Shown here: positions 35,743 through 43,941 of the stretch, piece by piece
How positions within the stretch are numbered: position 1 is the first letter of the stretch
Layout: every line of letters begins with the position of its first letter
Assembly: GCA_902373515.1 (NCBI GenBank)
Contig: CABKML010000004.1
Coordinates: 16,471 to 80,470 of the forward strand
DNA: 64,000 nucleotides
Reading direction: 5' to 3'
Origin: an uncultured Eubacteriales bacterium
GTDB taxonomy: Bacteria > Bacillota > Clostridia > Saccharofermentanales > Fastidiosipilaceae
Translations under genes and position numbers: made by a program
Notes under the pieces: model-generated
Databases searched by the model: none
What the model saw: only the letters and a program-made list of their open reading frames with translations
What the model was told of the DNA's origin: nothing

Positions 35743-37899
35743 CTATTTCCCCTCCTGTAAAACTTGATGTAATATTTTTCTTTGCAAATACATGCCGTAA
35801 GAAAAAATCACTATTATTTCCGTTGTAACTATCAACAATTTATTACACATACTTATTGCTGACGGCAAAATAAAAAGGCAAGTAATTCCGATATTAAAGA
35901 GTAGATATAAACTGTGAATTTGCCCGAAATTATAACCATGTAAGCGTTTAACACAAATACTGTATCTGTTTTTAGTGAAGTAGCAAACGGTAAACAGTAT
36001 GACTGTCAAAAAAAGCAAACCTATAAGTAATCCGGTTATGATGTGCAAATATTTAATGTTTTTAATTATATTTGCAATTACGGCACCTCTTTGATTATAA
36101 ACAGACGCAACCGAATTGTACGAAGCTGCTAAATCCAGTTTCTGAATATAAGGCATTATCTCACTAATCGGATTAATACTGTTTTGGCTGTAATAATAAC
36201 AGGAAGACGTTAAATACGCGTAATAATAGCTGGCATCAATATTACCGGTATCGACAGCTACAATCGGGTCGTAAATTATATTGCCCTTTGCCTTTTCTAC
36301 ATTTTCATTATAAGTAAAATATTTGTTGCCATCGACAATATAAATGATATTTATTCGCAAGTCTGCTTGCTTGATTTTCTCCAATTCTTCCTTAAATTTT
36401 TTGTGATAAATATTGGCCACTTTAACTTTTTGGAAATAAAATCGTTCCGACAGAATATCTTTAAGTAAGTTATCAAACTTTTGCAATTTTTTCGGAACTA
36501 ATACATTCAAGGTAAAATTATCAACAAGTAGATCTTTTTCGCTGATTTTCTTATCTTCTTGCAAAAATACAGGATGCCGTTTTAAGTAATTCCGATTAAC
36601 TGTTATAATTTGTTCTGTCAAAGCAGCTCGAAGATCCTTTTCATTTAATACTTCCAAATTATTTGTATTTTTATACTTACGAGTATTGAGCAAAAATAAA
36701 TTTCTTTCTTTTTCCAAAATTCGGTAAAGATTGGCGGTTCTTACTTCTAAAGGTCTTCTTTCTTTGATTTTATTAGTAATAAAGGAGGTTCTTAATAAAT
36801 AAACATTTTGAGCCTCCTGCCATTGCTCATTGTTTTTCAGCTCTTTTTTCTGCAGTTGTAAATTACTTTGATTCAAAGTAATGCAAAACACTAAATAGAT
36901 GAGAACTAAAATTTTAGCTGCCAATTGTAAAGAAAAAAGGAGATCGAACGGTCTTTTACCCTTGATGATTTCTGCTTGGTTATACATATATGTTTGGACT
37001 TTAATGTATAAGAATGCAAGCAGCAGGCTGTAAATATAAAGGAACAAATACAGTGCTGAAACAATTAGCGTCAATCTGAAGATATAATGGGTTATATTAC
37101 AATAGTATAAATAAGCAAAAAGGCAAATTAAATTTATACAGATTGAAACGGCAAAGGCACTAATTACGCCCGATTGTAGGGATTTTAGAATATTAAAATC
37201 GGTATAACCGTTAATTTGCAGAATTCCTATTTTTTTAGCTTGGCGTAAAATATAATAAATATAGAATAGAGAATACAGGAAAAAGCAAAGCAATAAAAAT
37301 GCCGCATTAATTCTGTAGTTATGTATCATTGAAATGATTTCTTCTAATATATTATTTTGAGCGTAAGCTTGGAAAATTTCGCACTTGCCCAACTTAGCGC
37401 TAAATTCCTCTTTTATTTGCTTGACAACGTCAATATTTGTTGCGTCTAAATAAAATATACCGATATAGCCGCCTAGCTCCTGCAAGCGACTGAACGGAGC
37501 GATTTCCAGGCGAAAGTTTTGAGAAAGAATATTAAATTTTCCTACTTGATGCGGATCTTCCGTTTGTCGGTTGCTGATAAAAGTGTCGGAATTTTCGGCC
37601 GGAAAGCTTCCTTGTTGTAAAAAAATGTTGTTTTTAAGCGTTCCGTCCGTAGTATATATAGCTAAATGTTGAGAGTCATGCCAAATTAAGCGAGAAATAT
37701 TAACGCCGAATTTGTCGGTTATTTGCTTTATTTCCTGATACGCTTCTTCATTTTTTAATCTTGCATCGGTGTTTAAGATAATTTGGGTACGCCCGACATA
37801 ACTGAATTGATTTATTTCCTGCTTGGCAAAATACTGAAATAAAATAAATAATCCCAACGTAACAAAAAGGAGTAGAAAAAAGCTAAGTATCTTCTTCAT
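35743..37899 (-). CDS. Large ABC permease, bacteriocin-associated membrane protein type (DUF1430-like)
   Basis: A 718-residue membrane protein. An N-terminal helix (about 5-23) and a large extracytoplasmic region precede a block of helices (about 195-345). A second extracytoplasmic domain (about 350-600) leads to a final group of helices (about 610-705). This layout and the ATPase partner match the putative immunity/export permeases found with lactococcin-972-like clusters. It is rich in Lys, Asn, Ile and Tyr and clearly more AT-rich than the genes around it, which suggests transfer. AAAGGAGC precedes the ATG. A consensus promoter (37974-38001) drives permease and ATPase together. Confidence 0.7.
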   Translation of the reverse strand: MKKILSFFLLLFVTLGLFILFQYFAKQEINQFSYVGRTQIILNTDARLKNEEAYQEIKQITDKFGVNISRLIWHDSQHLAIYTTDGTLKNNIFLQQGSFPAENSDTFISNRQTEDPHQVGKFNILSQNFRLEIAPFSRLQELGGYIGIFYLDATNIDVVKQIKEEFSAKLGKCEIFQAYAQNNILEEIISMIHNYRINAAFLLLCFFLYSLFYIYYILRQAKKIGILQINGYTDFNILKSLQSGVISAFAVSICINLICLFAYLYYCNITHYIFRLTLIVSALYLFLYIYSLLLAFLYIKVQTYMYNQAEIIKGKRPFDLLFSLQLAAKILVLIYLVFCITLNQSNLQLQKKELKNNEQWQEAQNVYLLRTSFITNKIKERRPLEVRTANLYRILEKERNLFLLNTRKYKNTNNLEVLNEKDLRAALTEQIITVNRNYLKRHPVFLQEDKKISEKDLLVDNFTLNVLVPKKLQKFDNLLKDILSERFYFQKVKVANIYHKKFKEELEKIKQADLRINIIYIVDGNKYFTYNENVEKAKGNIIYDPIVAVDTGNIDASYYYAYLTSSCYYYSQNSINPISEIMPYIQKLDLAASYNSVASVYNQRGAVIANIIKNIKYLHIITGLLIGLLFLTVILFTVCYFTKNRYSICVKRLHGYNFGQIHSLYLLFNIGITCLFILPSAISMCNKLLIVTTEIIVIFSYGMYLQRKILHQVLQEGK

Positions 37900-37916
37900 A
37901 AGATGCTCCTTTCAAC

Positions 37917-37966
37917 TGTAAACATTTATTTACACTCATTAAAAACTGCTATACAATTAATTGTAT
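37917..37966 (-). promoter_or_regulatory. Operator-like inverted repeats at the ABC cassette start site
   Basis: ATACAATTAATTGTAT (37951-37966) is a perfect 16-bp palindrome that begins seven bases after the -10 box, over the expected transcription start. TGTAAA-CATTTA-TTTACA (37917-37934) is a second inverted repeat, in the leader before the ribosome binding site. Both are well placed for a repressor. No regulator gene lies beside the cassette. Confidence 0.6.
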
Positions 37967-37973
37967 TAATTCA

Positions 37974-38001
37974 ATTATAGCAATTTATATTTTTTTGTCA
38001 A
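37974..38001 (-). promoter_or_regulatory. Consensus promoter of the ABC cassette
   Basis: Minus strand TTGACA (38001-37996), 16 bases, TATAAT (37979-37974): both boxes perfect. The second copy of the 31-bp repeat begins 27 bases upstream of the -35 box. Confidence 0.9.
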
Positions 38002-38028
38002 TGCGTCGGACAGCTGACAATAGGTGAT

Positions 38029-38059
38029 TATGAGTCACAAATGATAATGTCCCGGTATA
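38029..38059. repeat. 31-bp direct repeat, copy 2
   Basis: Identical to 35064-35094 and in the same orientation. It sits between the promoter of the ABC cassette and the terminator of the symporter gene. The distance between the copies is 2,965 bases. Confidence 0.92.
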
Positions 38060-38080
38060 GTAAAATTATTATTTGAATGC

Positions 38081-38107
38081 AAAAAAGACGGTAATAATAC
38101 CGTCTTT
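38081..38107 (-). terminator. Terminator after the dicarboxylate symporter gene
   Basis: Minus strand AAAGACGGTA-TTAT-TACCGTCTTT followed by TTT; a perfect 10-bp stem about 40 bases past the stop codon. Confidence 0.94.
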
Positions 38108-38147
38108 GTATAAAATGCCGAACAAACGGCCGCTGCATAAACTTACA

Positions 38148-39374
38148 TCATTTCGCCGCTTCTCTCAAGTCTTCCCGGCGATTGACAATTACAGCACAAC
38201 TGGCGTCACCGGTTATATTAACCACAGTTCTTCCCATATCAAAGATCCGGTCAATACCCGCTACCAAAGCAATTCCTTCCACCGGCAGCCCGACGCTTTG
38301 CAAAACCATGGCCAACATAATCATGCCGGATCCCGGGGTTCCTGCTGTCCCGATACTGGCTAAAGTAGCTGTCAAAACAATAGTCAACAATTGACCGGGA
38401 GTTAAATTTATACCATAGCAGGCAGCAATGAAAACGGCACAAACGCCCTGATAAATAGCTGTTCCGTCCATATTAATCGTCGCGCCCAACGGTAAAACAA
38501 AGCTGACAACATCTTTTCTGATATGCAAATTATTTTCCAAACAAGCAGCATTAAGCGGCAAGGTGCCGACAGAGGATGCGCTGGAAAAAGCGAAGACCAT
38601 CGCCGGCAGGACGGCCTGAAAGAATTTTTTCGGAGAAGTCTTACCCAAGACTTTAACTGTGAAAGAATAGACTACCAACAAATGAAAAACATAAGCAACA
38701 TAGGCCGCCAATAAAACCATCGTTAAAGAGCCGATAACTTCCGCCCCGTTAGCCGCGATAACCGGAGTTATCAAGCAAAAAACGGCATAAGGTGAAATTT
38801 TGACAATCATTTCCATGATAACCATGAATACATCTTCAATTGAACGATTTAATTTCGCCAGCGGTGCACCCTTTTCCTGCGAGATTATAATTGCAAAGCC
38901 GATAAAAAGAGAGATAACGATCGTTTGCAACATGTTGGCTTCAACTAAAGGTCCTAAAACATTTTTAGGGAAAAGACCAACTATAGTTGACATAATACCT
39001 GTAGCTTTGCCCGGATCGAACTTCAAATTTGTTGTTTGCAGCAATTGAAATGTTCCTTTAAAAATATGCGCCGACAGCAGACCGCCGACGACAGCAAAAG
39101 CTGTCGTTAAACTATAATAAAGTATTGTGCTTAAACCGATCGTTCCTACTTTTTTGATATCTTTCAGCGAAATTACACCGTCGATAATGGAAGTTAAAAC
39201 CAGAGGTACAACGACAAATTTTAATAAATTAAGAAAAATTTGACCCAACGGTTTAACATAAGCAGCGGCAAAATCCGCTTGTCCCGTCTCCATTAAAATT
39301 AAACCGAAAATTATGCCCAAAAAAAGGGCTATAAGTATTTGCGTAGCCAGAGATAACTTTAATTTTTTTGTCAT
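38148..39374 (-). CDS. Dicarboxylate/amino acid:cation symporter (DAACS family)
   Basis: Secondary transporter of glutamate, aspartate or C4-dicarboxylates with Na+ or H+. Residues 1-408 show the GltPh-like layout: PLGQIFLNLLKFVVVPLVLTSIIDGV, the first hairpin AFSSASSVGTLPL (serine-rich), then LPLGATINMDGTAIYQ and TATLASIGTAGTPGSG, the substrate and cation sites. NMDGT is intact, supporting sodium coupling. ATG at 39374 has GAGGAAA upstream; the frame opens eight codons earlier with TTG. Substrate cannot be settled by eye. Confidence 0.95.
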   Translation of the reverse strand: MTKKLKLSLATQILIALFLGIIFGLILMETGQADFAAAYVKPLGQIFLNLLKFVVVPLVLTSIIDGVISLKDIKKVGTIGLSTILYYSLTTAFAVVGGLLSAHIFKGTFQLLQTTNLKFDPGKATGIMSTIVGLFPKNVLGPLVEANMLQTIVISLFIGFAIIISQEKGAPLAKLNRSIEDVFMVIMEMIVKISPYAVFCLITPVIAANGAEVIGSLTMVLLAAYVAYVFHLLVVYSFTVKVLGKTSPKKFFQAVLPAMVFAFSSASSVGTLPLNAACLENNLHIRKDVVSFVLPLGATINMDGTAIYQGVCAVFIAACYGINLTPGQLLTIVLTATLASIGTAGTPGSGMIMLAMVLQSVGLPVEGIALVAGIDRIFDMGRTVVNITGDASCAVIVNRREDLREAAK

Positions 39375-39520
39375 AGTTTTTTCCTCTTTTCGCCTCAATT
39401 AGCTATAATTATAGAATTAAGCGAGCGAGAAAAACAAGAATTAGTGATTTTTTCACATATTTATGTTTTATCCGACTAAAAACGCGATTTTCAAATGCGT
39501 AATTTTTATGCTAATTGCTA

Positions 39521-41875
39521 TTAATAGTCGGCTTTTGTAAAGACCTGTTTTCGCCCAAAAACAATTGCAACAGCTAAAAGCAAGCAACATAATCCTCCGG
39601 CTTTTGTATTAGAACGATTCTCCCCTGTCTTAGTAACAATTTTTTTGATAATCTTGGTCGGCGGCGGCGGATTATCCGAGATTTCGGTCAATTTAATTTT
39701 TTCACTTTTGGTCGGCTGCGGCTTCTTTTCTTTCAACTTATTAATAATCGTTACTTTATCATCTTTCTTGTTATAAATTACTTGATAAGCATTATCATCA
39801 TATTCTTCCTTCAATTCATAACTAATTTTATGCTGATCAAGCGAGCTGTATATCGGTAAATCGGTGACTGTAATCTGCCAGTGATTTAATTCAGTCAATT
39901 CATAAGTTTTATCCGTTTTCTGACCATCCTGATAAAGTCTAACGTTAACTGCTTTTAGCAGCGCAGATATATTATCACCCTCAGAATTTTGCCATATTTT
40001 CTGTACTTTAATATCTTTGACAGGCTTCAATATTACTTTTTCGCCGGCCAATTCATTGATTATATTACCTTTGGGGGAATTGCTTGTCCAATTAACTTTT
40101 GTCGTAAAACTTAATTCCAACGTGGCCTTAGGCGGTAGTTTAATATTATTATTAAAGTCAAAATCGGCTGTGTACGTTTTTGACTTGTCTTGCAGGACGA
40201 TAGCGTGCTTTTGCGCATTGTATGTAGCGATAAAATCATCAGTCGGCTGACCGTTAACGGTTAAATGTAAGCTTCCTTCAACGAAACGCAAGCGCGGATC
40301 TAAGTTATCAGCAAAACTTAAATCATTTTTATTGCCAAGTTTAGCATATTTGCCGCTATGTAAAAGGATATTGTGATCAGACGGAATAAGCATCTTTAAA
40401 TTAAAAGTTACCGTATCACCATTTTTTACCTGTTGCGTCTGTAACAATTGATTTTTTGTTTTATCTACTACATTTTTCGCAAATTCAGCTTTATGACCAG
40501 GCAAAATATAATATAAAGTTTTGCTGCCTAACAAATTAATCGTATAAGAATTATCATCGGCAATCGTGCCGTCTTCCGCTCCTAAAGGATTGGCCAAAGC
40601 ATATTCCTGACCGTTGTAAGTTTGCAGATATGGTCTACCATTTTCTTTTATTTGCAATTGATATTTTCTTGTGATGTCTAAATCGTTTCTCCCATTTATT
40701 GCCGTAATTTGAATCCAATAAGTTCCTGCCTGCGATACAAAAACATCGTTAGCTTCCCAGCCGTACATGTTTACTCGCTTCTGCCCGCTTTGAATAATAT
40801 TTCTCTTTTCATCCGCTAAATTTAAAGCAACTCCGGAAATTATAGACTTAGGTATCCAGTTGTTATAATTAACATCTGCCTGCGGCTGCAATACGACAAT
40901 GCCTATACGCTTGCCCAATTTAACGCGCAGGGTTTCAGTCTTCGGATCAAATTCCTGCTTTATTATTCCATAATAGGAGCGTAAACTTCTCGGCAATTCC
41001 TTCAACTTGATTGCGCCTTCTTTTATAGTTAGCAATTTATAGTTGTAATCAGCTTCACCTCGACCATTAAATGCAGATAATTTAACTTTATTAACTGTAC
41101 CGTCCGGCATAAGCAACTCCAGCTCATCCCCGTCACTTATAGCATAAGGCAAGCTCATATCAAAGCTGATTTTGATTTCTCTTTCAGCTTTTTCTGCTAA
41201 TTTCAAAGTGAAAGTGTATACATCATCGTCTAAAACAGTTTTCTCCAGTATATATTGTCGTCCGGAAATTTCGACAATTTGCTTACTCAACAGATTTAAA
41301 TCAGCCAACGGTAAAAAATCGCCTTGATCTGTATATTCTTTTTCTCTATATAAATAATACATCTTATTTTTTTGTTGCAAATTAATACTCTTATTATCTG
41401 CTAATTTTAAGGAAATAAAACTTGCAGTAAATTGCAATTCTTTTCCGGCAGCATCCTGAAACTTAATCGCATATTTTTTTAGTATTTTCTCTCTAAATTC
41501 TAACTGTAAATATTTTTGCCCGTTAATTATAGTAATTTTTCCCTGTTTTCTGCCCAATTTCGGTTCAGTAAAATTGACATTCAGAACATTGCCGTTATAA
41601 TTCGCGTCCTCATCGCTCATTTCAATAACATAACGATATAATCCGTTATTAAGTTGCGTCTTCTGCTTAATATCTTTTTGCTCAAATTCGTATTCATATA
41701 CATCTGAAAAGAATCCACCGTCATCAACTTCATTCTTAAAACTCTGTATATCGGGATTTTGACTATATATTGTATATTGCAAGTTGAGCACATTACTCTG
41801 CGCTTGCAAATTGTTAGGTAGCATAAAAGTTAAAATACCTACCGACAAGATCAGATAAAAAAGTTTCTTAAGCAT
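39521..41875 (-). CDS. Large cell-surface protein with CnaB-type domain and sortase-like tail
   Basis: About 784 residues. MLKKLFYLILSVGILTFML..LQAQ is a signal peptide. The body to about residue 470 is unlike anything I recognise, with repeated beta-rich segments. From about 480 a DUF11/SpaA-like region appears (VKNGDTVTFNLKM..LELSFTTKVNWTSNSPKGNIINE). Then comes a CnaB-like domain (IKVQKIWQNSEGDNISALLKAVNVRLYQDGQ..YELKEEYDDNAY..IINKL). A Pro/Lys-rich spacer, VTKTGEN, a hydrophobic helix and a basic end form a sortase-type anchor with V-T-K-T-G. GAGAGG precedes the ATG at 41875. It is probably an adhesin; intramolecular isopeptide bonds are possible. Confidence 0.72.
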   Translation of the reverse strand: MLKKLFYLILSVGILTFMLPNNLQAQSNVLNLQYTIYSQNPDIQSFKNEVDDGGFFSDVYEYEFEQKDIKQKTQLNNGLYRYVIEMSDEDANYNGNVLNVNFTEPKLGRKQGKITIINGQKYLQLEFREKILKKYAIKFQDAAGKELQFTASFISLKLADNKSINLQQKNKMYYLYREKEYTDQGDFLPLADLNLLSKQIVEISGRQYILEKTVLDDDVYTFTLKLAEKAEREIKISFDMSLPYAISDGDELELLMPDGTVNKVKLSAFNGRGEADYNYKLLTIKEGAIKLKELPRSLRSYYGIIKQEFDPKTETLRVKLGKRIGIVVLQPQADVNYNNWIPKSIISGVALNLADEKRNIIQSGQKRVNMYGWEANDVFVSQAGTYWIQITAINGRNDLDITRKYQLQIKENGRPYLQTYNGQEYALANPLGAEDGTIADDNSYTINLLGSKTLYYILPGHKAEFAKNVVDKTKNQLLQTQQVKNGDTVTFNLKMLIPSDHNILLHSGKYAKLGNKNDLSFADNLDPRLRFVEGSLHLTVNGQPTDDFIATYNAQKHAIVLQDKSKTYTADFDFNNNIKLPPKATLELSFTTKVNWTSNSPKGNIINELAGEKVILKPVKDIKVQKIWQNSEGDNISALLKAVNVRLYQDGQKTDKTYELTELNHWQITVTDLPIYSSLDQHKISYELKEEYDDNAYQVIYNKKDDKVTIINKLKEKKPQPTKSEKIKLTEISDNPPPPTKIIKKIVTKTGENRSNTKAGGLCCLLLAVAIVFGRKQVFTKADY

Positions 41876-41959
41876 GTTTTCGCCTCTCAAAAAAGTAGTC
41901 ATAATTCTGTTTTCTCTACCAAGTCGCCAAAAACCGCCAAGCGCTGAACGGACTTACAG

Positions 41960-42826
41960 TCAATCGAAGCTTTCATTTTCAGAAGTACGTGATTTAAGGT
42001 CCTGTAAATGCCGGTAATTACGATACAGTTTACGCAAATAAACATAGCCGACTACAGCAAATAATATTATAAGCAAATTGAAAATCACTTCCGCATCAGC
42101 AAAATTAAGCTGATTAATCCAATAAGGCAGCATAGAACCCAACAAATTGAAAAATCCATGCAACAAAATACTATAAAAAATACTGTCGGTCCAAACGTAT
42201 ACGGCGGCAAGAATCAAGCCGGCAACAAATGTATATGCCGACTGCAACCAATTCCAATGGGCCAAAGCAAACAAACAGGCGGAAATAAAACAAACTGCCG
42301 GCAAGGGAAAAAAGCGTTTCAATTCGCCGATAACCATCGCCCGGAAAAACAATTCTTCCGCTATAGGCACTAAAATTACTACAGACAAAATTGTAATCGG
42401 TGCAAACGGATTGATTTTCTGCAAAATCATATTGTTGTATTCTTCCAAAGCACTTTGAAAAAAGGCATAATTTTTCGCTAAAAAAACGAGTAAGTTGGAA
42501 AAAAGCGAGCTGACGAACAACAAAAGACAGGCGATAAACGGTATATAGAGAAAAGTTCTGCCTGCCGGAACTTTCACGGCGATATAATCAGTTTGTTTGC
42601 GCCTGCGAACTAGCGCATACGAGATGAAGGTACCGCTTTGAATGATACTGTAAATTAAAGCTGCAAGCGGAAAAACAGAAGCTGCTAATTTATCTGTTGC
42701 ATTTTCCGGCGTTAGCGGTTTTTGCATGGCAAAAATAAAAACGAAAGTTTGAACTGCAGCCGCAACAAGAAAAAAATACAACAAGCCTCCGAAAGTTTTA
42801 GCAATCGCCTTAATTTTTGTCAACAT
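41960..42826 (-). CDS. CPBP family intramembrane metalloprotease
   Basis: Membrane protein of 288 residues related to CAAX prenyl proteases. The catalytic motifs are EELFFRAMVIGEL (EExxxR), LFALAHWNW (FxxxH) and SILLHGFFNLLG (HxxxN), placed within membrane helices. In Firmicutes these proteins often act in bacteriocin self-immunity or surface processing. AAGGAG precedes ATG at 42826. It follows the DUF1292-like gene by six bases, so the three genes 43593-41960 form one operon. Confidence 0.88.
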   Translation of the reverse strand: MLTKIKAIAKTFGGLLYFFLVAAAVQTFVFIFAMQKPLTPENATDKLAASVFPLAALIYSIIQSGTFISYALVRRRKQTDYIAVKVPAGRTFLYIPFIACLLLFVSSLFSNLLVFLAKNYAFFQSALEEYNNMILQKINPFAPITILSVVILVPIAEELFFRAMVIGELKRFFPLPAVCFISACLFALAHWNWLQSAYTFVAGLILAAVYVWTDSIFYSILLHGFFNLLGSMLPYWINQLNFADAEVIFNLLIILFAVVGYVYLRKLYRNYRHLQDLKSRTSENESFD

Positions 42827-42832
42827 AATTTC

Positions 42833-43162
42833 TTACTCCTTTGCCAAAGCGTCCAGAACCATTCTTTCATTAAAACGGGTAAATGCCGCATCCAGCTCAT
42901 TGCGATTAAGTATTGATTCAAATTGAATTTCTTCCTGCTTGAGCCTGTTATTTTTATTCGGTTTAATATGTAAAATTCGCATAATAATAATATCCGGAGC
43001 GTTATGTTCTCCGTCATCAGGTTCAAACGGCGCAAAAACTATATATTCCTGCTGATTCAATTCAAACAAATCGAGTTTTCGCATATAAAATTCATAGCCG
43101 TTATCCAAATCTTCTAAAACAATCAGCTTTTCTTCTAAATCTGTCGGTCTCTGTCCACGCAT
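42833..43162 (-). CDS. Small DUF1292-like protein
   Basis: About 109 residues, acidic, soluble, no signal peptide. LIVLEDLDNGYEFYMRKLDLFELNQQEYIVFAPFEPDDGE follows the DUF1292 pattern (a short beta-rich domain that begins ..L.DE.G.E..F). RILHIKPN and a helical C-terminal tail follow. Function unknown. I chose ATG at 43162 (MRGQRP) with CAGGTAG upstream; a TTG at 43177 is the alternative. It lies between a second DUF1292 protein and the CPBP protease. Confidence 0.7.
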   Translation of the reverse strand: MRGQRPTDLEEKLIVLEDLDNGYEFYMRKLDLFELNQQEYIVFAPFEPDDGEHNAPDIIIMRILHIKPNKNNRLKQEEIQFESILNRNELDAAFTRFNERMVLDALAKE

Positions 43163-43194
43163 ATATCTACCTGACAATCTTTGACTTTAACTAT

Positions 43195-43593
43195 TTATTC
43201 GTTATAGATGATGTCGGGCAATTCCTCTTCATCATCCTCATCCATTAAATCGCATAATCTCTCATATTCATCGGCAACTTTATCAAACTCGTCATCCGCC
43301 AAAGTTTCAAAGCCTTCGCTGCCGTCGGGCAACTTGACCGAACGGGCGAATAAAGCCTCCGGTTCATCAGTTTCAGCTGCTGAAACCAATACATAATAAT
43401 ATTCATCTTCAAAAGGAAACTCATACGCAACGTAATACGTAAATTCCTCTCCTGTTTCATAATCGGTTAAAACAACTGTTGAAGCGGCCATTAAATCGTC
43501 ATCGGAAAGTTCCGACTCTTCCGGCATAACTTCAACTTCCTCGTTGTTTAATTCACTGTCCTGCAATTTTTTGTTGTCTTTATCCTTTTTCAT
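43195..43593 (-). CDS. DUF1292-containing acidic protein
   Basis: About 132 residues, strongly acidic. The core VVLTDYETGEEFTYYVAYEFPFEDEYYYVLVSAAE is a good DUF1292 match, flanked by Glu/Asp-rich tails (EEVEVMPEESELSDDD; LMDEDDEEELPD). ATG at 43593 has AAGGGG seven bases upstream; the frame opens earlier at 43668 but lacks a site. Members often lie near ruvX/alaS-type genes in other Firmicutes, yet here it heads an operon with a paralogue and the CPBP protease. Confidence 0.82.
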   Translation of the reverse strand: MKKDKDNKKLQDSELNNEEVEVMPEESELSDDDLMAASTVVLTDYETGEEFTYYVAYEFPFEDEYYYVLVSAAETDEPEALFARSVKLPDGSEGFETLADDEFDKVADEYERLCDLMDEDDEEELPDIIYNE

Positions 43594-43694
43594 AATCATG
43601 CCCCTTTTATGATTTCTCAAATTATAACATATGCAATTAATCTCATAGTAAATATGAAAAACGGTCAACCTGCTGATGCCTGATTGACCGTTAA

Positions 43695-43766
43695 TGACTC
43701 TACCGAGAATCGAACTCGGGATTCCGCCTTGAGAGGGCGGCGTCTTAACCGCTTGACCATAGAGCC
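43695..43766 (-). tRNA. tRNA-Glu (anticodon CTC)
   Basis: Minus strand GGCTCTA pairs with TAGAGTC. The D-arm is GGTCAAGCGGTTAAGAC. The anticodon stem CCGCC/GGCGG holds loop CTCTCAA, with anticodon CTC. The T-arm contains GAGTTCGATTCTC. It is 72 bases and the CCA end is not encoded. TRNA-Glu identity fits the GGTCAAGCGGTTAAGAC D-arm. Confidence 0.95.
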
Positions 43767-43775
43767 GTGTTCATT

Positions 43776-43804
43776 ATTGTAACAAATAAAAAAAGCATAT
43801 GCAA
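43776..43804 (-). promoter_or_regulatory. Promoter of tRNA-Glu
   Basis: Minus strand TTGCAT (43804-43799), 17 bases, TACAAT (43781-43776), ending about ten bases before the tRNA 5' end. Confidence 0.72.
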
Positions 43805-43941
43805 TACATCGACAGGCTTCTTGCTATTAATCTATGATAATTTCACCCGACTTGTAGTTGCCGGGCAGAGCAATTACAATAACAAAGAAATCAATTAGAA
43901 CTATAATTTTTTCAAATTCAGCAATTATCAGGGATAAAACG

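Noticed and set aside
34924..38059. A full integrative element in tRNA-Val
   Set aside because: The repeat is not part of the tRNA gene, and there is no integrase, so only a small cassette can be supported.
42820..43035. A second minus-strand frame overlapping the DUF1292-like gene
   Set aside because: It overlaps a better-supported frame with a proper domain pattern and has no ribosome binding site.
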